The notes beneath the pieces were generated by a model. The model was not told the origin of the DNA. It was given only the letters and a program-made list of their open reading frames with translations, and ran no database searches. A stretch of DNA of 10,868 nucleotides from Methanoregulaceae archaeon (GTDB lineage Archaea; Halobacteriota; Methanomicrobia; Methanomicrobiales; Methanospirillaceae), in contig DUGL01000059.1 of NCBI GenBank assembly GCA_013331415.1, positions 1 to 10,868 of the forward strand, read 5' to 3'. Positions 1 through 6,430 of this stretch are shown piece by piece. Position numbers and translations under genes: made by a program. Every line of letters begins with the position of its first letter. Position 1 is the first letter of the stretch.

Positions 1-303
1 CTGGTCGCAGACCGCGACCTTGTACCCCTTCGCGATCAGCCGTGCGATGTACCCCTCGACAGCGTGACAGGGGACTCCGGCGAGGGGTATCTTCTGTCCC
101 CCGGCATCCTTTGAGCGGGAGGTCAGGGTGATATCGAGCTCGCGGGCAACCGTCCCGGCATCGCCACCAAACGTCTCGTAGAAGTCACCGATATGGAAGA
201 GGAGAATGGCATCCCGGTGCTGCTCCTTGATTGCCCAGTACTGGGCCATGACCGGGGTCAGCCTGCCGGCCTGCACCACCGGCCCCGGAGCTCCTTTTGC
301 CAT
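1..303 (-). CDS. mutS: DNA mismatch repair protein MutS, N-terminal 101 residues (3' end outside window)
   Basis: MutS recognises mismatched or looped DNA and uses ATP to start mismatch repair. The 101 visible residues are the mismatch-binding domain I: a TPVMAQYWAIKEQ helix (16-28), the DAILLFHIGDFYETF segment (31-45) carrying the Phe-X-Glu mismatch-reading motif (F41, E43), the ARELDITLTSR strand (53-63), and IPLAGVPCHAVEGYIARLI (72-90). These match the start of bacterial-type MutS closely; the clamp and ATPase domains lie beyond base 1. The start was taken at the ATG at 303, because an in-frame ATG at 321 has no ribosome site, whereas GGAG lies about 12 bases before 303. The alternative adds six residues. 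It is divergent from the lipoprotein gene. MutS is patchily distributed in archaea and is generally regarded as acquired from bacteria. The family call is near certain; the exact start is less so. Confidence 0.95.
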   Translation of the reverse strand, partial: MAKGAPGPVVQAGRLTPVMAQYWAIKEQHRDAILLFHIGDFYETFGGDAGTVARELDITLTSRSKDAGGQKIPLAGVPCHAVEGYIARLIAKGYKVAVCDQ

Positions 304-355
304 GGTATAGGTGATCTCCATGCGATGAGAAATGCATGCCGATCGGGCAAGACGG

Positions 356-364
356 GTACTATAC
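356..364. promoter_or_regulatory. possible TATA-like element between mutS and the lipoprotein gene
   Basis: GTACTATAC is the only TATA-like sequence in the 110-base divergent gap. It is nearly symmetrical and could serve either direction. A plus-strand start about 26 bases downstream would leave roughly a 25-base leader before the ATG at 414. The match to the archaeal TTTATATA consensus is poor, so this is a weak call. Confidence 0.22.
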
Positions 365-413
365 TGCCAGGTTATGCCAAAACCTTGATGTATTCAGGCA
401 AGAACATCCCCGT

Positions 414-1034
414 ATGATCAGATCCAGATATTCCTATCTCCTCCTCATACCTGCTGTCCTGGTTGTTGCCCTTCTCTTTTCCGGGTGTACCGGTGCCCCC
501 CATTCCGAGCGGACACCCCCCGCTCCGGGTAACAATACCCCGGGCATACCGCCATCTCTGCCGGAATTAACCCGGCCTGATGATTTTCCCACGGCACTGC
601 AGTCTCATGCAGGTTCCGGCAGTAGCGAAACCCAGGGGGAGATGTATGAAAATATCCGTGAGATCACCGATGCCCTTGCTGCCCTGTCTGATGCATGGGA
701 TGCAAACGGCATAACCTGCCAGGGGAAGAGCTGCACCGGGCAGTTTATCAACTCTGCTGGAGATACCGTCACGATCAGGTCATCACTCTATGATTCTGTC
801 GATGCAGCATCAGCCGCTTATGCAGCAGAAAAGGTAAAAGGAAGTTCCTACCGGCAGATCACCATCGCAGTGGGTGAGGAGTCGTACGCATGGCAACACC
901 TGGCCGCGGCTGAGGCTGGTTTCCGGGAGAAGAACCTGGTCGTGATCATCCGGTACTCTGCAGGAGTCGGCATGGCATCAGGGAAGGAAGCAGCAGCACT
1001 GGCAGGCATGGCTGCACAAAATATGGGGATATGA
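414..1034 (+). CDS. predicted lipoprotein of unknown function
   Basis: The product is 206 residues. It starts with a basic n-region (MIRSR), a hydrophobic segment (Y8-F22) and a lipobox-like FSGC with the acceptor at C25, so it is probably exported and lipid-anchored on the outer face of the membrane. Residues 26-60 form a Pro/Thr/Ser-rich linker (PPAPGNNTPGIPPSLPEL). The remaining domain (about 70-206) is alanine-rich with mixed helices and strands and has one close Cys pair, C102 and C107 (CQGKSC), that could form a disulfide. The frame is open back to 336, but the ATG at 414 is the one that places the signal peptide at the N-terminus. No clear ribosome site precedes it. The yyaL-like gene follows after 32 bases on the same strand, so co-transcription is likely. 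I do not recognise the soluble domain. The exported-lipoprotein call rests on the signal sequence only. Confidence 0.75.
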   Translation: MIRSRYSYLLLIPAVLVVALLFSGCTGAPHSERTPPAPGNNTPGIPPSLPELTRPDDFPTALQSHAGSGSSETQGEMYENIREITDALAALSDAWDANGITCQGKSCTGQFINSAGDTVTIRSSLYDSVDAASAAYAAEKVKGSSYRQITIAVGEESYAWQHLAAAEAGFREKNLVVIIRYSAGVGMASGKEAAALAGMAAQNMGI

Positions 1035-1054
1035 ATGGCAGATGGGGGAGTGAG

Positions 1055-1061
1055 GGTGGAG
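1055..1061 (+). promoter_or_regulatory. ribosome binding site of the YyaL-like gene
   Basis: GGTGGAG lies 5 bases before the ATG at 1067 and resembles the archaeal Shine-Dalgarno AGGAGGTGAT. It decides the start: the family usually begins near the in-frame Met at 1109 (MANRLIHELSPYLLQHARNP), but that ATG has no ribosome site. Confidence 0.6.
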
Positions 1062-1066
1062 AATAA

Positions 1067-3184
1067 ATGGAAAAAATAACGCAGGATATAGAGCCCACTG
1101 AAGAATGCATGGCAAACCGCCTTATTCACGAGCTGAGCCCGTACCTTCTCCAGCATGCACGAAACCCGGTCGACTGGTATCCCTGGGGAGATGAGGCGTT
1201 CGCCCGCGCTGCGGCCGAGGACAAGCCGGTCTTTCTCTCCATCGGGTATGCTACCTGCCACTGGTGCCATGTGATGGAGCAGGAATCGTTTGAGGATACC
1301 GCTGTTGCCCGGGTCATGAACGATCTCTTCATCGCGATAAAGGTGGACCGCGAAGAGCGGCCGGACATCGACTCGCTCTACATGACCGCAAGCCAGCTGC
1401 TCAGCGGGGGCGGGGGCTGGCCCCTGAACGTGATACTCACCCCGGACAAGCGACCGTTCTATGCGATGACCTACATTCCGCGAGAGCCGCGCTTCGGGAA
1501 CCCGGGCATCATTGATCTCCTCCAGAAGATCGGGACGATGTGGAAGAAGGAGCGGGAAAAATTCCTCTCGGTCTCCCGGAACATTGCAGAAGCGCTTGGC
1601 GGTGGTCCGGAAAAGGGAAGGAGCCCGAACCGGGGTATCCTCGATGCCGGGTTTGAGGACCTCCGCCTCCGGTATGACCGGGTCCACGGGGGATTTGGGA
1701 CCGCACCCAAGTTCCCTCTCCCCCATAACCTCCTCTTTCTCCTCAGGTACGCAGCGCTGAAGCATGATGATCGGGCAAAACGGATGGTGGAACAGACCCT
1801 GGCCGCCATGGCGAGCGGGGGTATCCATGACCAGCTCGGTTCCGGTTTTCACCGGTACTCGACCGATGCACGCTGGCTGGTGCCCCATTTCGAGAAGATG
1901 CTCTACGACCAGGCCCTCCTCGTCCTTGCCTATACGGAAGCATTCCAGGTCACCGGGAACCCGGCATTCGGACAGACTGCCCACGACTGCCTTGAGTACG
2001 TGCTCCGCGAGATGACATCCCCGGATGGGGGGTTCTATTCCGCCCAGGATGCCGATATCGCCGGGGAAGAGGGGGGCTACTACCTCTGGACAAAAAAGGA
2101 GGTCGAAGATCTCCTTCCCGGGGATCTCGCGGCAGTTGCGATTGATGCATGGCACCTGACAACCGCCGGGAATTTCATCGATCCGGTGAACGGTGAACGG
2201 TCCGGAAAAAATATTCTCCATCTCACGAAAAGACCGGGGGATGTTCCATCCGCAGGGGGCAGTGTTCCAGCAGAATTTTTCGCGAGGCTTGCTTCTGCCC
2301 GGGATATCCTCCTGGAAGCCCGGCGTGGACGGGAGCAGCCGCTCACGGACGACAAGGTGCTTGCCGACTGGAACGGGCTCATGATCGCCGCATGTGCACG
2401 GGCAGCCCGGGTATTTGGGGAGGACCGCTACCGGGAAGCTGCGGAACTCGCCTGCACATTCATCCTCACGAACCTGCGGGCAACTGACGGCGGTCTCCTG
2501 CACCGGTACCGGAACGGGACCGCAGGGATTGCCGGATTGTCTGCAGATTATGCCTTCCTCATCTTTGGTCTGACCGAGTTGTACCTGACAACGTTCGATC
2601 CCGCATACCTCTCCACTGCCCGCGACCTCGAGCAGTACTTCCATGCGCAGTTCTGGGACCCGCGAAAGGGCGGGTACTTCACCGCACCAGCGAGCGGGAC
2701 GGATCTGATCGCACGGCAGAAAGATCTCTATGACGGCGCCATCCCCTCGGCGAACGCGGTGGCGTTCACCAACCTGCTCCGGCTCACCATGCTCACCGGG
2801 GACATATCATACGAGAAGCGGGCATCGGACCTCGCGCGCCTCTACGCGGGTCATCTCTCGCAATCCCCGGCCGCGTATACCTTCTTTCTCTGCGGCCTCT
2901 GCCTGGTGTTCGGGCCGGCCAACGAGGTGGTGATCGTACAGGGATCTGAAGATGAAGAGAATGCACAGGCAATGACTGAGGCCCTCCATGCACGGTACCT
3001 CCCGTTCACGGTTACTCTCATGAAACATCAGGATGACACAGGGATACTCGGATCGGTTGCACCATTCACCCGTGATCTTATCCCGCTCGAAGGGAAGAGT
3101 ACAGCATACGTCTGCTCCCGGCATTCCTGCTTCCGCCCGGTGACAAGTACCGCGGAGCTCATCGGACAGATAGAAAAAAAATGA
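1067..3184 (+). CDS. YyaL/DUF255 family protein (thioredoxin-like domain plus alpha/alpha-barrel domain)
   Basis: A 705-residue protein, the usual length for the YyaL / spermatogenesis-associated protein 20 family. The N-terminal thioredoxin-like domain (about 15-180) begins with the family signature LSPYLLQHARNPVDWYPWG (23-41). It carries CHWC at 64-67 in SIGYATCHWCHVME, then KVDREERPDID (92-102) and GGWPLNVILTPD (116-127). The C-terminal part resembles six-hairpin glycosidase or N-acylglucosamine-epimerase barrels: GGIHDQLGSGFHRYSTD (251-267), LVPHFEKMLYDQA (271-283), GGFYSAQDADI (321-331) and TDDKVLADWNGLMIAA (427-442). No signal peptide is present, so it is probably cytosolic. The biochemical function of the family is not established; the CHWC suggests thiol-disulfide or metal chemistry. 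It probably shares a transcript with the upstream lipoprotein. The last codons (AAA AAA TGA) lie in the A-run that forms the opposite-strand terminator of the next gene. The family call is firm; the function is open. Confidence 0.93.
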   Translation: MEKITQDIEPTEECMANRLIHELSPYLLQHARNPVDWYPWGDEAFARAAAEDKPVFLSIGYATCHWCHVMEQESFEDTAVARVMNDLFIAIKVDREERPDIDSLYMTASQLLSGGGGWPLNVILTPDKRPFYAMTYIPREPRFGNPGIIDLLQKIGTMWKKEREKFLSVSRNIAEALGGGPEKGRSPNRGILDAGFEDLRLRYDRVHGGFGTAPKFPLPHNLLFLLRYAALKHDDRAKRMVEQTLAAMASGGIHDQLGSGFHRYSTDARWLVPHFEKMLYDQALLVLAYTEAFQVTGNPAFGQTAHDCLEYVLREMTSPDGGFYSAQDADIAGEEGGYYLWTKKEVEDLLPGDLAAVAIDAWHLTTAGNFIDPVNGERSGKNILHLTKRPGDVPSAGGSVPAEFFARLASARDILLEARRGREQPLTDDKVLADWNGLMIAACARAARVFGEDRYREAAELACTFILTNLRATDGGLLHRYRNGTAGIAGLSADYAFLIFGLTELYLTTFDPAYLSTARDLEQYFHAQFWDPRKGGYFTAPASGTDLIARQKDLYDGAIPSANAVAFTNLLRLTMLTGDISYEKRASDLARLYAGHLSQSPAAYTFFLCGLCLVFGPANEVVIVQGSEDEENAQAMTEALHARYLPFTVTLMKHQDDTGILGSVAPFTRDLIPLEGKSTAYVCSRHSCFRPVTSTAELIGQIEKK

Positions 3185-3195
3185 GGCCGGGGCCT
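3174..3195 (-). terminator. hairpin plus T8 terminator of the flavin-binding gene
   Basis: Read on the minus strand, AGGCCCCGGCCT (3195 to 3184) forms a short stem, followed after CA by eight T (3181-3174). It lies 19 bases past the stop of the 3214-3690 gene. The same eight A on the plus strand encode the end of the YyaL-like protein, so the two convergent genes share these bases. Confidence 0.7.
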
Positions 3196-3213
3196 TCTCC
3201 TGGGTCTGGTGGA

Positions 3214-3690
3214 TCAGATGTTCCTGAGCGCGACAAGGTCCTTTACACCTGTCAGTTTCCAGACCAGCGAGCGTTCCTCGAGGGCGATCGCCTCGGGGGG
3301 GTCCTGAGGGGAGTGGCCGAGTGCCGCGAGGATGTTGTTTGAGAGATGGCGATCTTTTATCAGGTTGACGAACTCGCTGCGGATGATCTTCTTGTCGATC
3401 CCATCGGTCACCTCTTCGAGATAACCCCGGAGAGTAATGAACGTGTAGCAGGAGAGGTCTTTTGTATACTTCTCTATCTCGACCGCAACGTACGGGCTCT
3501 TCCTGAAGTACTCGATCTTCTTGCCATATTTTGTCGAGAGGAAATAGAGGAACTTACCATCGAAAACATAGAGGAACGGGGCGATATAGGGGTATTTTTC
3601 TCCCTGGAACGCAATGCGGCATACATATCCTTCCTCGATCAGGTGATCATAATCCTGCTTCTCCATGCGGGGAATTTTTACAATTTCCAT
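3214..3690 (-). CDS. pyridoxamine 5'-phosphate oxidase-like, FMN-binding split-barrel protein (NimA-type)
   Basis: The product is 158 residues and resembles the Pyridox_ox_2/NimA group of FMN-binding split barrels. An N-terminal helix, IPRMEKQDYDHLIEEG (6-21), is followed by strands YVCRIAFQG (22-30) and YPYIAPFLYVFDGKFLYFLS (33-52). Then come KYGKKIEYFRKSPYVAVEIEK (54-74), the strand CYTFITLRGYLEEV (81-94) and a C-terminal WKLTGVKDLVAL (144-155). Family members are dimers binding FMN, F420 or heme; some NimA proteins reduce nitroimidazoles, but most archaeal members have no assigned substrate. The frame is open to 3819; the ATG at 3690 was chosen because GAGGAGAG (about 3697-3705) precedes it and a TATA box sits just upstream. 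It is a single-gene unit, convergent with the YyaL-like gene and ending at a T8 terminator. The fold call is good; the cofactor and reaction are not determined. Confidence 0.87.
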   Translation of the reverse strand: MEIVKIPRMEKQDYDHLIEEGYVCRIAFQGEKYPYIAPFLYVFDGKFLYFLSTKYGKKIEYFRKSPYVAVEIEKYTKDLSCYTFITLRGYLEEVTDGIDKKIIRSEFVNLIKDRHLSNNILAALGHSPQDPPEAIALEERSLVWKLTGVKDLVALRNI

Positions 3691-3726
3691 AGCGGGCTCT
3701 CCTCTTTTTCCAATAGCAGCAGGGCG

Positions 3727-3738
3727 AGATAAATTTTT
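3727..3738 (-). promoter_or_regulatory. TATA box of the flavin-binding protein gene
   Basis: On the minus strand AAAAATTTATCT is an AT-rich island in GC-rich DNA and contains TTTATC. Counting about 26 bases downstream puts the transcript start near 3705, immediately before the GAGGAG ribosome site, giving a leader of about 15 bases. Spacing and composition fit an archaeal TBP/TFB promoter. Confidence 0.6.
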
Positions 3739-3749
3739 GTAATTCATCG

Positions 3750-3974
3750 CCCGGTATCGAACCGGGAATTGTACTGTACCCTGATTCCTGATCCCCGGAC
3801 CAGACGACATGTTGTACAATCCCTGCGAGGGGCAATGATCTCTGCTGTAGTTCCTGCGTTGATACCATCGGATTGTGCGCGGTATCTTCCGATACAGAGT
3901 GAAAGATCAGGGGTGCAGCACCCTCACGGGCGGCAATCCTCGTTATCCCCTGGAGATAGCCGTGCGGTTTTTTT
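3750..3974 (+). other. structured non-coding leader or small RNA upstream of the HAD gene
   Basis: The gene-free stretch 3691-4056 contains several inverted repeats. CCCGGT/ACCGGG (3750-3755, 3761-3766, loop ATCGA). GGG-A-ATTGTAC with GTACAATCCC (3764-3774, 3814-3823). CCCT-GCG-AGGG (3821-3831). GATACC/GGTATC (3861-3866, 3881-3886), which competes with GTATC-TTCC-GATAC (3882-3895). GGGTGC-A-GCACCC (3911-3923). A stem ending in a T-run (3925-3974). Several of these share bases and are mutually exclusive, as in attenuators and riboswitches. A plus-strand RNA from here would either stop at the T-run or continue 82 bases to the HAD gene. No known riboswitch consensus was recognised, and a weak frame from a TTG at 3769 is open across it. 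The repeats are visible; the function is inferred. Confidence 0.35.
3925..3974 (+). terminator. possible intrinsic terminator or attenuator before the HAD gene
   Basis: CACGG (3925-3929) pairs with CCGTG (3960-3964), and TATC (3944-3947) with GATA (3955-3958) inside the loop. The outer stem is followed by CGG and seven T (3968-3974). Archaeal RNA polymerase stops at T-runs, so transcripts from the upstream structured region could end here. Confidence 0.4.
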
Positions 3975-4044
3975 CGTGGTACCAGAAGCCCCGTTCCCTG
4001 CAGGTATCTCCCGGAAAGATAGGCTCAAGAGTTCCGGGAGAGAA

Positions 4045-4052
4045 GGTGATCT
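4045..4052 (+). promoter_or_regulatory. ribosome binding site of the HAD gene
   Basis: GGTGATCT exactly matches the archaeal anti-Shine-Dalgarno core and ends 4 bases before the ATG at 4057. It fixes that start against the 96 extra in-frame codons upstream. Confidence 0.8.
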
Positions 4053-4056
4053 ATTC

Positions 4057-4776
4057 ATGCCGGAGAAGACGTCCCCTCTCACCTCCATCATCTTTGATAT
4101 GGACAACACCCTCTTTGACCTGGTATCCGCAAAGATGCAGGCCTGCAGGGCAGTGACCGATCTCCTCGGAAGCGGGACTGCTGAAGAGCTCTTCTCCTAC
4201 TTTCTCAGGAGACAGGGAGGGTTTGAGGATCCTGAGAACATCCGTGATTTCCTGCAGGACCAGGCCTGCTGTGATCCCGATATCTATCCCCGCTCCGTTT
4301 CGCTCTTCCGGGAAGTGCAGCTGGAGCACATCGAACCCTACCCTGGTGTCGAACAGACCCTCGGACAACTCCGGCTGCAGGGCTACCGCATCGGGCTGGT
4401 GACAGATGCCCACCAGCCAAACGCCATGGCCAGGCTTGAAAAAGCAGGTCTTGCCCGTTTCTTCGACCCTGTCGTGACCTTCGAGATGACCGGGGCACAT
4501 AAGCCAAGCACCCTCCCCTTCCTGTGTGCACTGCTCCGGATGGGAAGTGTGGCAAGGGAGACCCTCCTTGTCGGGGACAGCCCGCGCCGGGATATCGCCC
4601 CGGGAACTGTGCTGGGGATGCAGACGGTCTATGCCCGGTATGGTGACCGCTTCTCCCGTCCCACCAGGGACGGCGGGGCAGACCATGCCATCGACCGGTT
4701 TGCCGACCTGCTCTCCATCGTGGGACTGGACAGCCCCGCAGCGGATCTCAGAAGGTTTATCGGTCAGTTCGATTGA
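4057..4776 (+). CDS. HAD-superfamily hydrolase (subfamily IA phosphatase-like)
   Basis: A 239-residue HAD phosphohydrolase with all four motifs. Motif I is FDMDNT with nucleophile D14 and general acid/base D16. Motif II is T116 in GLVTDAHQ. Motif III is K149 in GAHKPS. Motif IV is GDSPRRD with D174 and D179. Residues 22-90 form a helical cap inserted after motif I, typical of subfamily I, and length and layout fit phosphoglycolate-phosphatase-like or broad-specificity HADs. It is predicted to be a soluble, Mg-dependent monophosphatase; the substrate cannot be read from the sequence. A perfect ribosome site supports the start. The gene stands alone, divergent from the flavin-binding gene and convergent with the transporter, with highly structured DNA on both sides. 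The family call is very firm; the substrate is unknown. Confidence 0.93.
   Translation: MPEKTSPLTSIIFDMDNTLFDLVSAKMQACRAVTDLLGSGTAEELFSYFLRRQGGFEDPENIRDFLQDQACCDPDIYPRSVSLFREVQLEHIEPYPGVEQTLGQLRLQGYRIGLVTDAHQPNAMARLEKAGLARFFDPVVTFEMTGAHKPSTLPFLCALLRMGSVARETLLVGDSPRRDIAPGTVLGMQTVYARYGDRFSRPTRDGGADHAIDRFADLLSIVGLDSPAADLRRFIGQFD
4753..4763 (+). promoter_or_regulatory. possible TATA-like box inside the HAD 3' end
   Basis: AGGTTTATCGG contains TTTATC, the same core as the box before the flavin-binding gene. A start about 26 bases downstream would fall near 4784, just before the first of the stem-loops at 4791. It also encodes ordinary HAD residues (RRFIG), so it may be chance. Confidence 0.25.
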
Positions 4777-4790
4777 TCGGACCCTGCCAT

Positions 4791-5004
4791 GATCCTCCCA
4801 CAGCCAGCCTGTCGGGAAGGATCCTGATCGCTGATACCGGACAGAGCCCCGGTTCAGCCGTTCCCGGAAAGATCCGGAGTTCTTTCAGGGGAACGGGCAG
4901 CAGGGGATATCCCGCAGTATCGGAGAGATGCCCTGCGCCACCCTCCCCATGGCTGTTCCTGCACCGTGCGTGCGCTCTCTTCACGGAATGAACGAACGGC
5001 GCAG
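4791..5004 (+). ncRNA. tandem strong stem-loops 3' of the HAD gene: candidate structured RNA or 3'-UTR
   Basis: The 299-base gap 4777-5075 has no convincing ORF but holds consecutive hairpins. H1, 4791-4823: GATCCT/AGGATC, CCC/GGG and ACAG/CTGT around loop CCAGC, 13 pairs with two single-base bulges. H2, 4830-4858: GCTGA(T)ACCGG with CCGGTTCAGC, 10 pairs and one bulge. H3, 4858-4896: CCGTTCCC/GGGAACGG and AAAGA/TCTTT, 13 pairs with a small internal loop. H4, 4900-4936: GCAGGG/CCCTGC with GATA/TATC inside, overlapping the palindrome GGGATATCCC (4904-4913). H5, 4933-5004: CTGCGCC/GGCGCAG enclosing CCGTG/CACGG (4964-4968, 4982-4986); it competes with H4. The strand is uncertain: plus would make it a HAD 3'-UTR or independent RNA. 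No SRP RNA, RNase P RNA or C/D-box signature was recognised. A (CA)5C6 tract follows at 5035-5050. Confidence 0.4.
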
Positions 5005-5012
5005 AATGACCG

Positions 5013-5031
5013 AAAAAGACTCGTGGCGAGT
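5013..5031 (-). terminator. terminator of the NSS transporter gene
   Basis: On the minus strand ACTCG-CCA-CGAGT (5031-5019) is a perfect 5-bp hairpin, followed after one C by TTTTT (5017-5013). It lies about 45 bases past the transporter stop codon. Confidence 0.6.
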
Positions 5032-5075
5032 GAGCACACACACACCCCCCTCTGCACCCTTTGCCCCTTCCCCCA

Positions 5076-6419
5076 TTATCCTGCAGGGAGGAACCACGAG
5101 AGTACCCTGAAGACGATCACAATGACAAGGGCTGCAGGAATGACGTACCGGCAGAGGGGTACGACAATGCGCATGAACAATGAGAGCCGCGAAATATCAC
5201 CCCAGATCACCTCCGGGCCGACAAACCATGAGAAGGTCACTGCTATCAGGAGACCGCTGACAGAGAGGCCGAAGGTCCCGAAGATCTCGTCCATCAGGTC
5301 GAGAACGGGAACACCCCCGATATGGAGCGGGTAGGCACTGTAACTGAGCGCGGCCGGGAGCCCGACGAGGGAGACCACAATGGTCATGAGCGCAGCGGCA
5401 CGCCGGCGTGGTATTCGTGCCATGGTTGCAAGGGTTACGGTGGGGACTTCGAGGAATGATATCGCGGAACTTATCGCCGCAAAGAAGAGGAGGGCGAAGA
5501 ATACGACAGCAAGAACATCCCCCCAGGGCATCAGGGCAAATGCGAGCGGGAGCGTGGTGAAGGCAAGTTCGGGGCCTGCAGCAGGTTCGAGCCCGTAGGA
5601 GAACACGATGGGAAAAATGACGAGGCCGGCCAGGAATGCCACAGCGAGGTCCGCGGCCGTGACTATCGCGGCGGAACGGGGTATCTCCTCCCCTGATCTG
5701 AAATACGACCCATATGTGAGCAGTGCGCCGTAACCTACCGAGAGCGAGAAGAAGACCTGCCCTATTGCAGCACCCCAGATCAGCGGGTCGGCAAGGACCG
5801 AGAAATCAGGCGTGAGGAAGTACGAAACACCTGCTGCAAACCCTGGCAGCTGTACCGCGATGAGGACCATCCCGGTGAGGATGACAAAGATTGCCGGTAC
5901 AAGGAACGTGGTGATCCGCTCGATTCCCTTCCTGACGCCAAACGATATGACTGCCCCGCAGATGGCAGCAGATGCAAGAAAGGAGATGATCGGCGCAAAG
6001 GATGCCGTGAATGCCGGGAAGAGTTCCCGGGTCCCGGAGAGGGAGAAGACGACATAGGCGAGCGTCCATCCGGTGACGACGAGGTAGTACCCGATGATGC
6101 CGGTCACGAGGATACAGACGATCCAGCCCGCGTGCCTGAGCGGGGACCGGGCCCTATGGAAGGCCTGTACCACCTGTGCACGCAGCCGGTGACCGGTCTG
6201 CATCTCGAGGATCATCATGGGGAGCCCGACAAGGAAGACTGCGCAGAGGTAGGGGACCAGGTAGGCCCCGCCGCCATTCTGCCCGACGATGGTCGAGAAC
6301 CGCCAGATGTTCCCGATCCCCACCGCTGAACCGATAGATGCGAGAATGAATCCGAGCCGCGAAGACCATTCGTCTGCACCAGCATCCATGCAGGAATACT
6401 TTCGTTTTCCCCTGCCCAT
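5076..6419 (-). CDS. sodium-dependent transporter, neurotransmitter:sodium symporter (NSS/SNF) family
   Basis: A 447-residue polytopic membrane protein of the LeuT-fold NSS family, which uses the Na+ gradient to import amino acids or related amines. TM1 has the family signature in GSAVGIGNIWRF (30-41), with the unwound GIGN, then GQNGGGAYLVPYL (46-58). TM6 carries GQVFFSLSVGYG (220-231), the substrate/ion-site segment. TM8 has SSAISFLEVPTV (317-328). Hydrophobic stretches continue to 443, giving about 11-12 membrane segments, as in MhsT or TnaT. The start at 6419 follows a weak GAAGGGAT; an in-frame ATG at 6389 (MDAGADEWSSRLGF) is an equally plausible start and nearer the usual N-terminus. 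It is monocistronic, with a hairpin/T5 terminator downstream, and divergent from arsC. The substrate is unknown; an amino acid is the default expectation. Confidence 0.92.
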   Translation of the reverse strand: MGRGKRKYSCMDAGADEWSSRLGFILASIGSAVGIGNIWRFSTIVGQNGGGAYLVPYLCAVFLVGLPMMILEMQTGHRLRAQVVQAFHRARSPLRHAGWIVCILVTGIIGYYLVVTGWTLAYVVFSLSGTRELFPAFTASFAPIISFLASAAICGAVISFGVRKGIERITTFLVPAIFVILTGMVLIAVQLPGFAAGVSYFLTPDFSVLADPLIWGAAIGQVFFSLSVGYGALLTYGSYFRSGEEIPRSAAIVTAADLAVAFLAGLVIFPIVFSYGLEPAAGPELAFTTLPLAFALMPWGDVLAVVFFALLFFAAISSAISFLEVPTVTLATMARIPRRRAAALMTIVVSLVGLPAALSYSAYPLHIGGVPVLDLMDEIFGTFGLSVSGLLIAVTFSWFVGPEVIWGDISRLSLFMRIVVPLCRYVIPAALVIVIVFRVLSWFLPAG

Positions 6420-6430
6420 GAGGATATCCC

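Noticed and set aside
848..2644. 598-codon open frame on the minus strand opposite the lipoprotein and YyaL-like genes
   Set aside because: The opposite strand encodes a clear full-length family member over the same bases. The minus-strand translation has no recognisable domain and many Cys, Pro and Arg, as expected for an antisense frame of GC-rich coding DNA.
3346..3732. 128-codon plus-strand frame across the flavin-binding gene
   Set aside because: It is antisense to a well-supported split-barrel gene that has its own promoter, ribosome site and terminator.
3769..4056. Upstream extension of the HAD gene by 96 codons to a TTG
   Set aside because: The added sequence matches no HAD feature, and a perfect GGTGATCT ribosome site lies just before the ATG at 4057, where motif I then falls at the usual distance.
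4791..5004. SRP RNA or RNase P RNA
   Set aside because: The SRP helix-8 GGAAGG/AGCA-type core and the RNase P GAGGAAAGTCC and ACAGAA boxes were not found on either strand.
4773..5041. Short frames on both strands between the HAD and transporter genes
   Set aside because: Their translations have no domain, signal or sensible ribosome site, and the DNA is better explained by stem-loops.
5035..5050. (CA)5 plus C6 tract as a repeat locus
   Set aside because: It is too short to be a meaningful microsatellite and shows no second copy.
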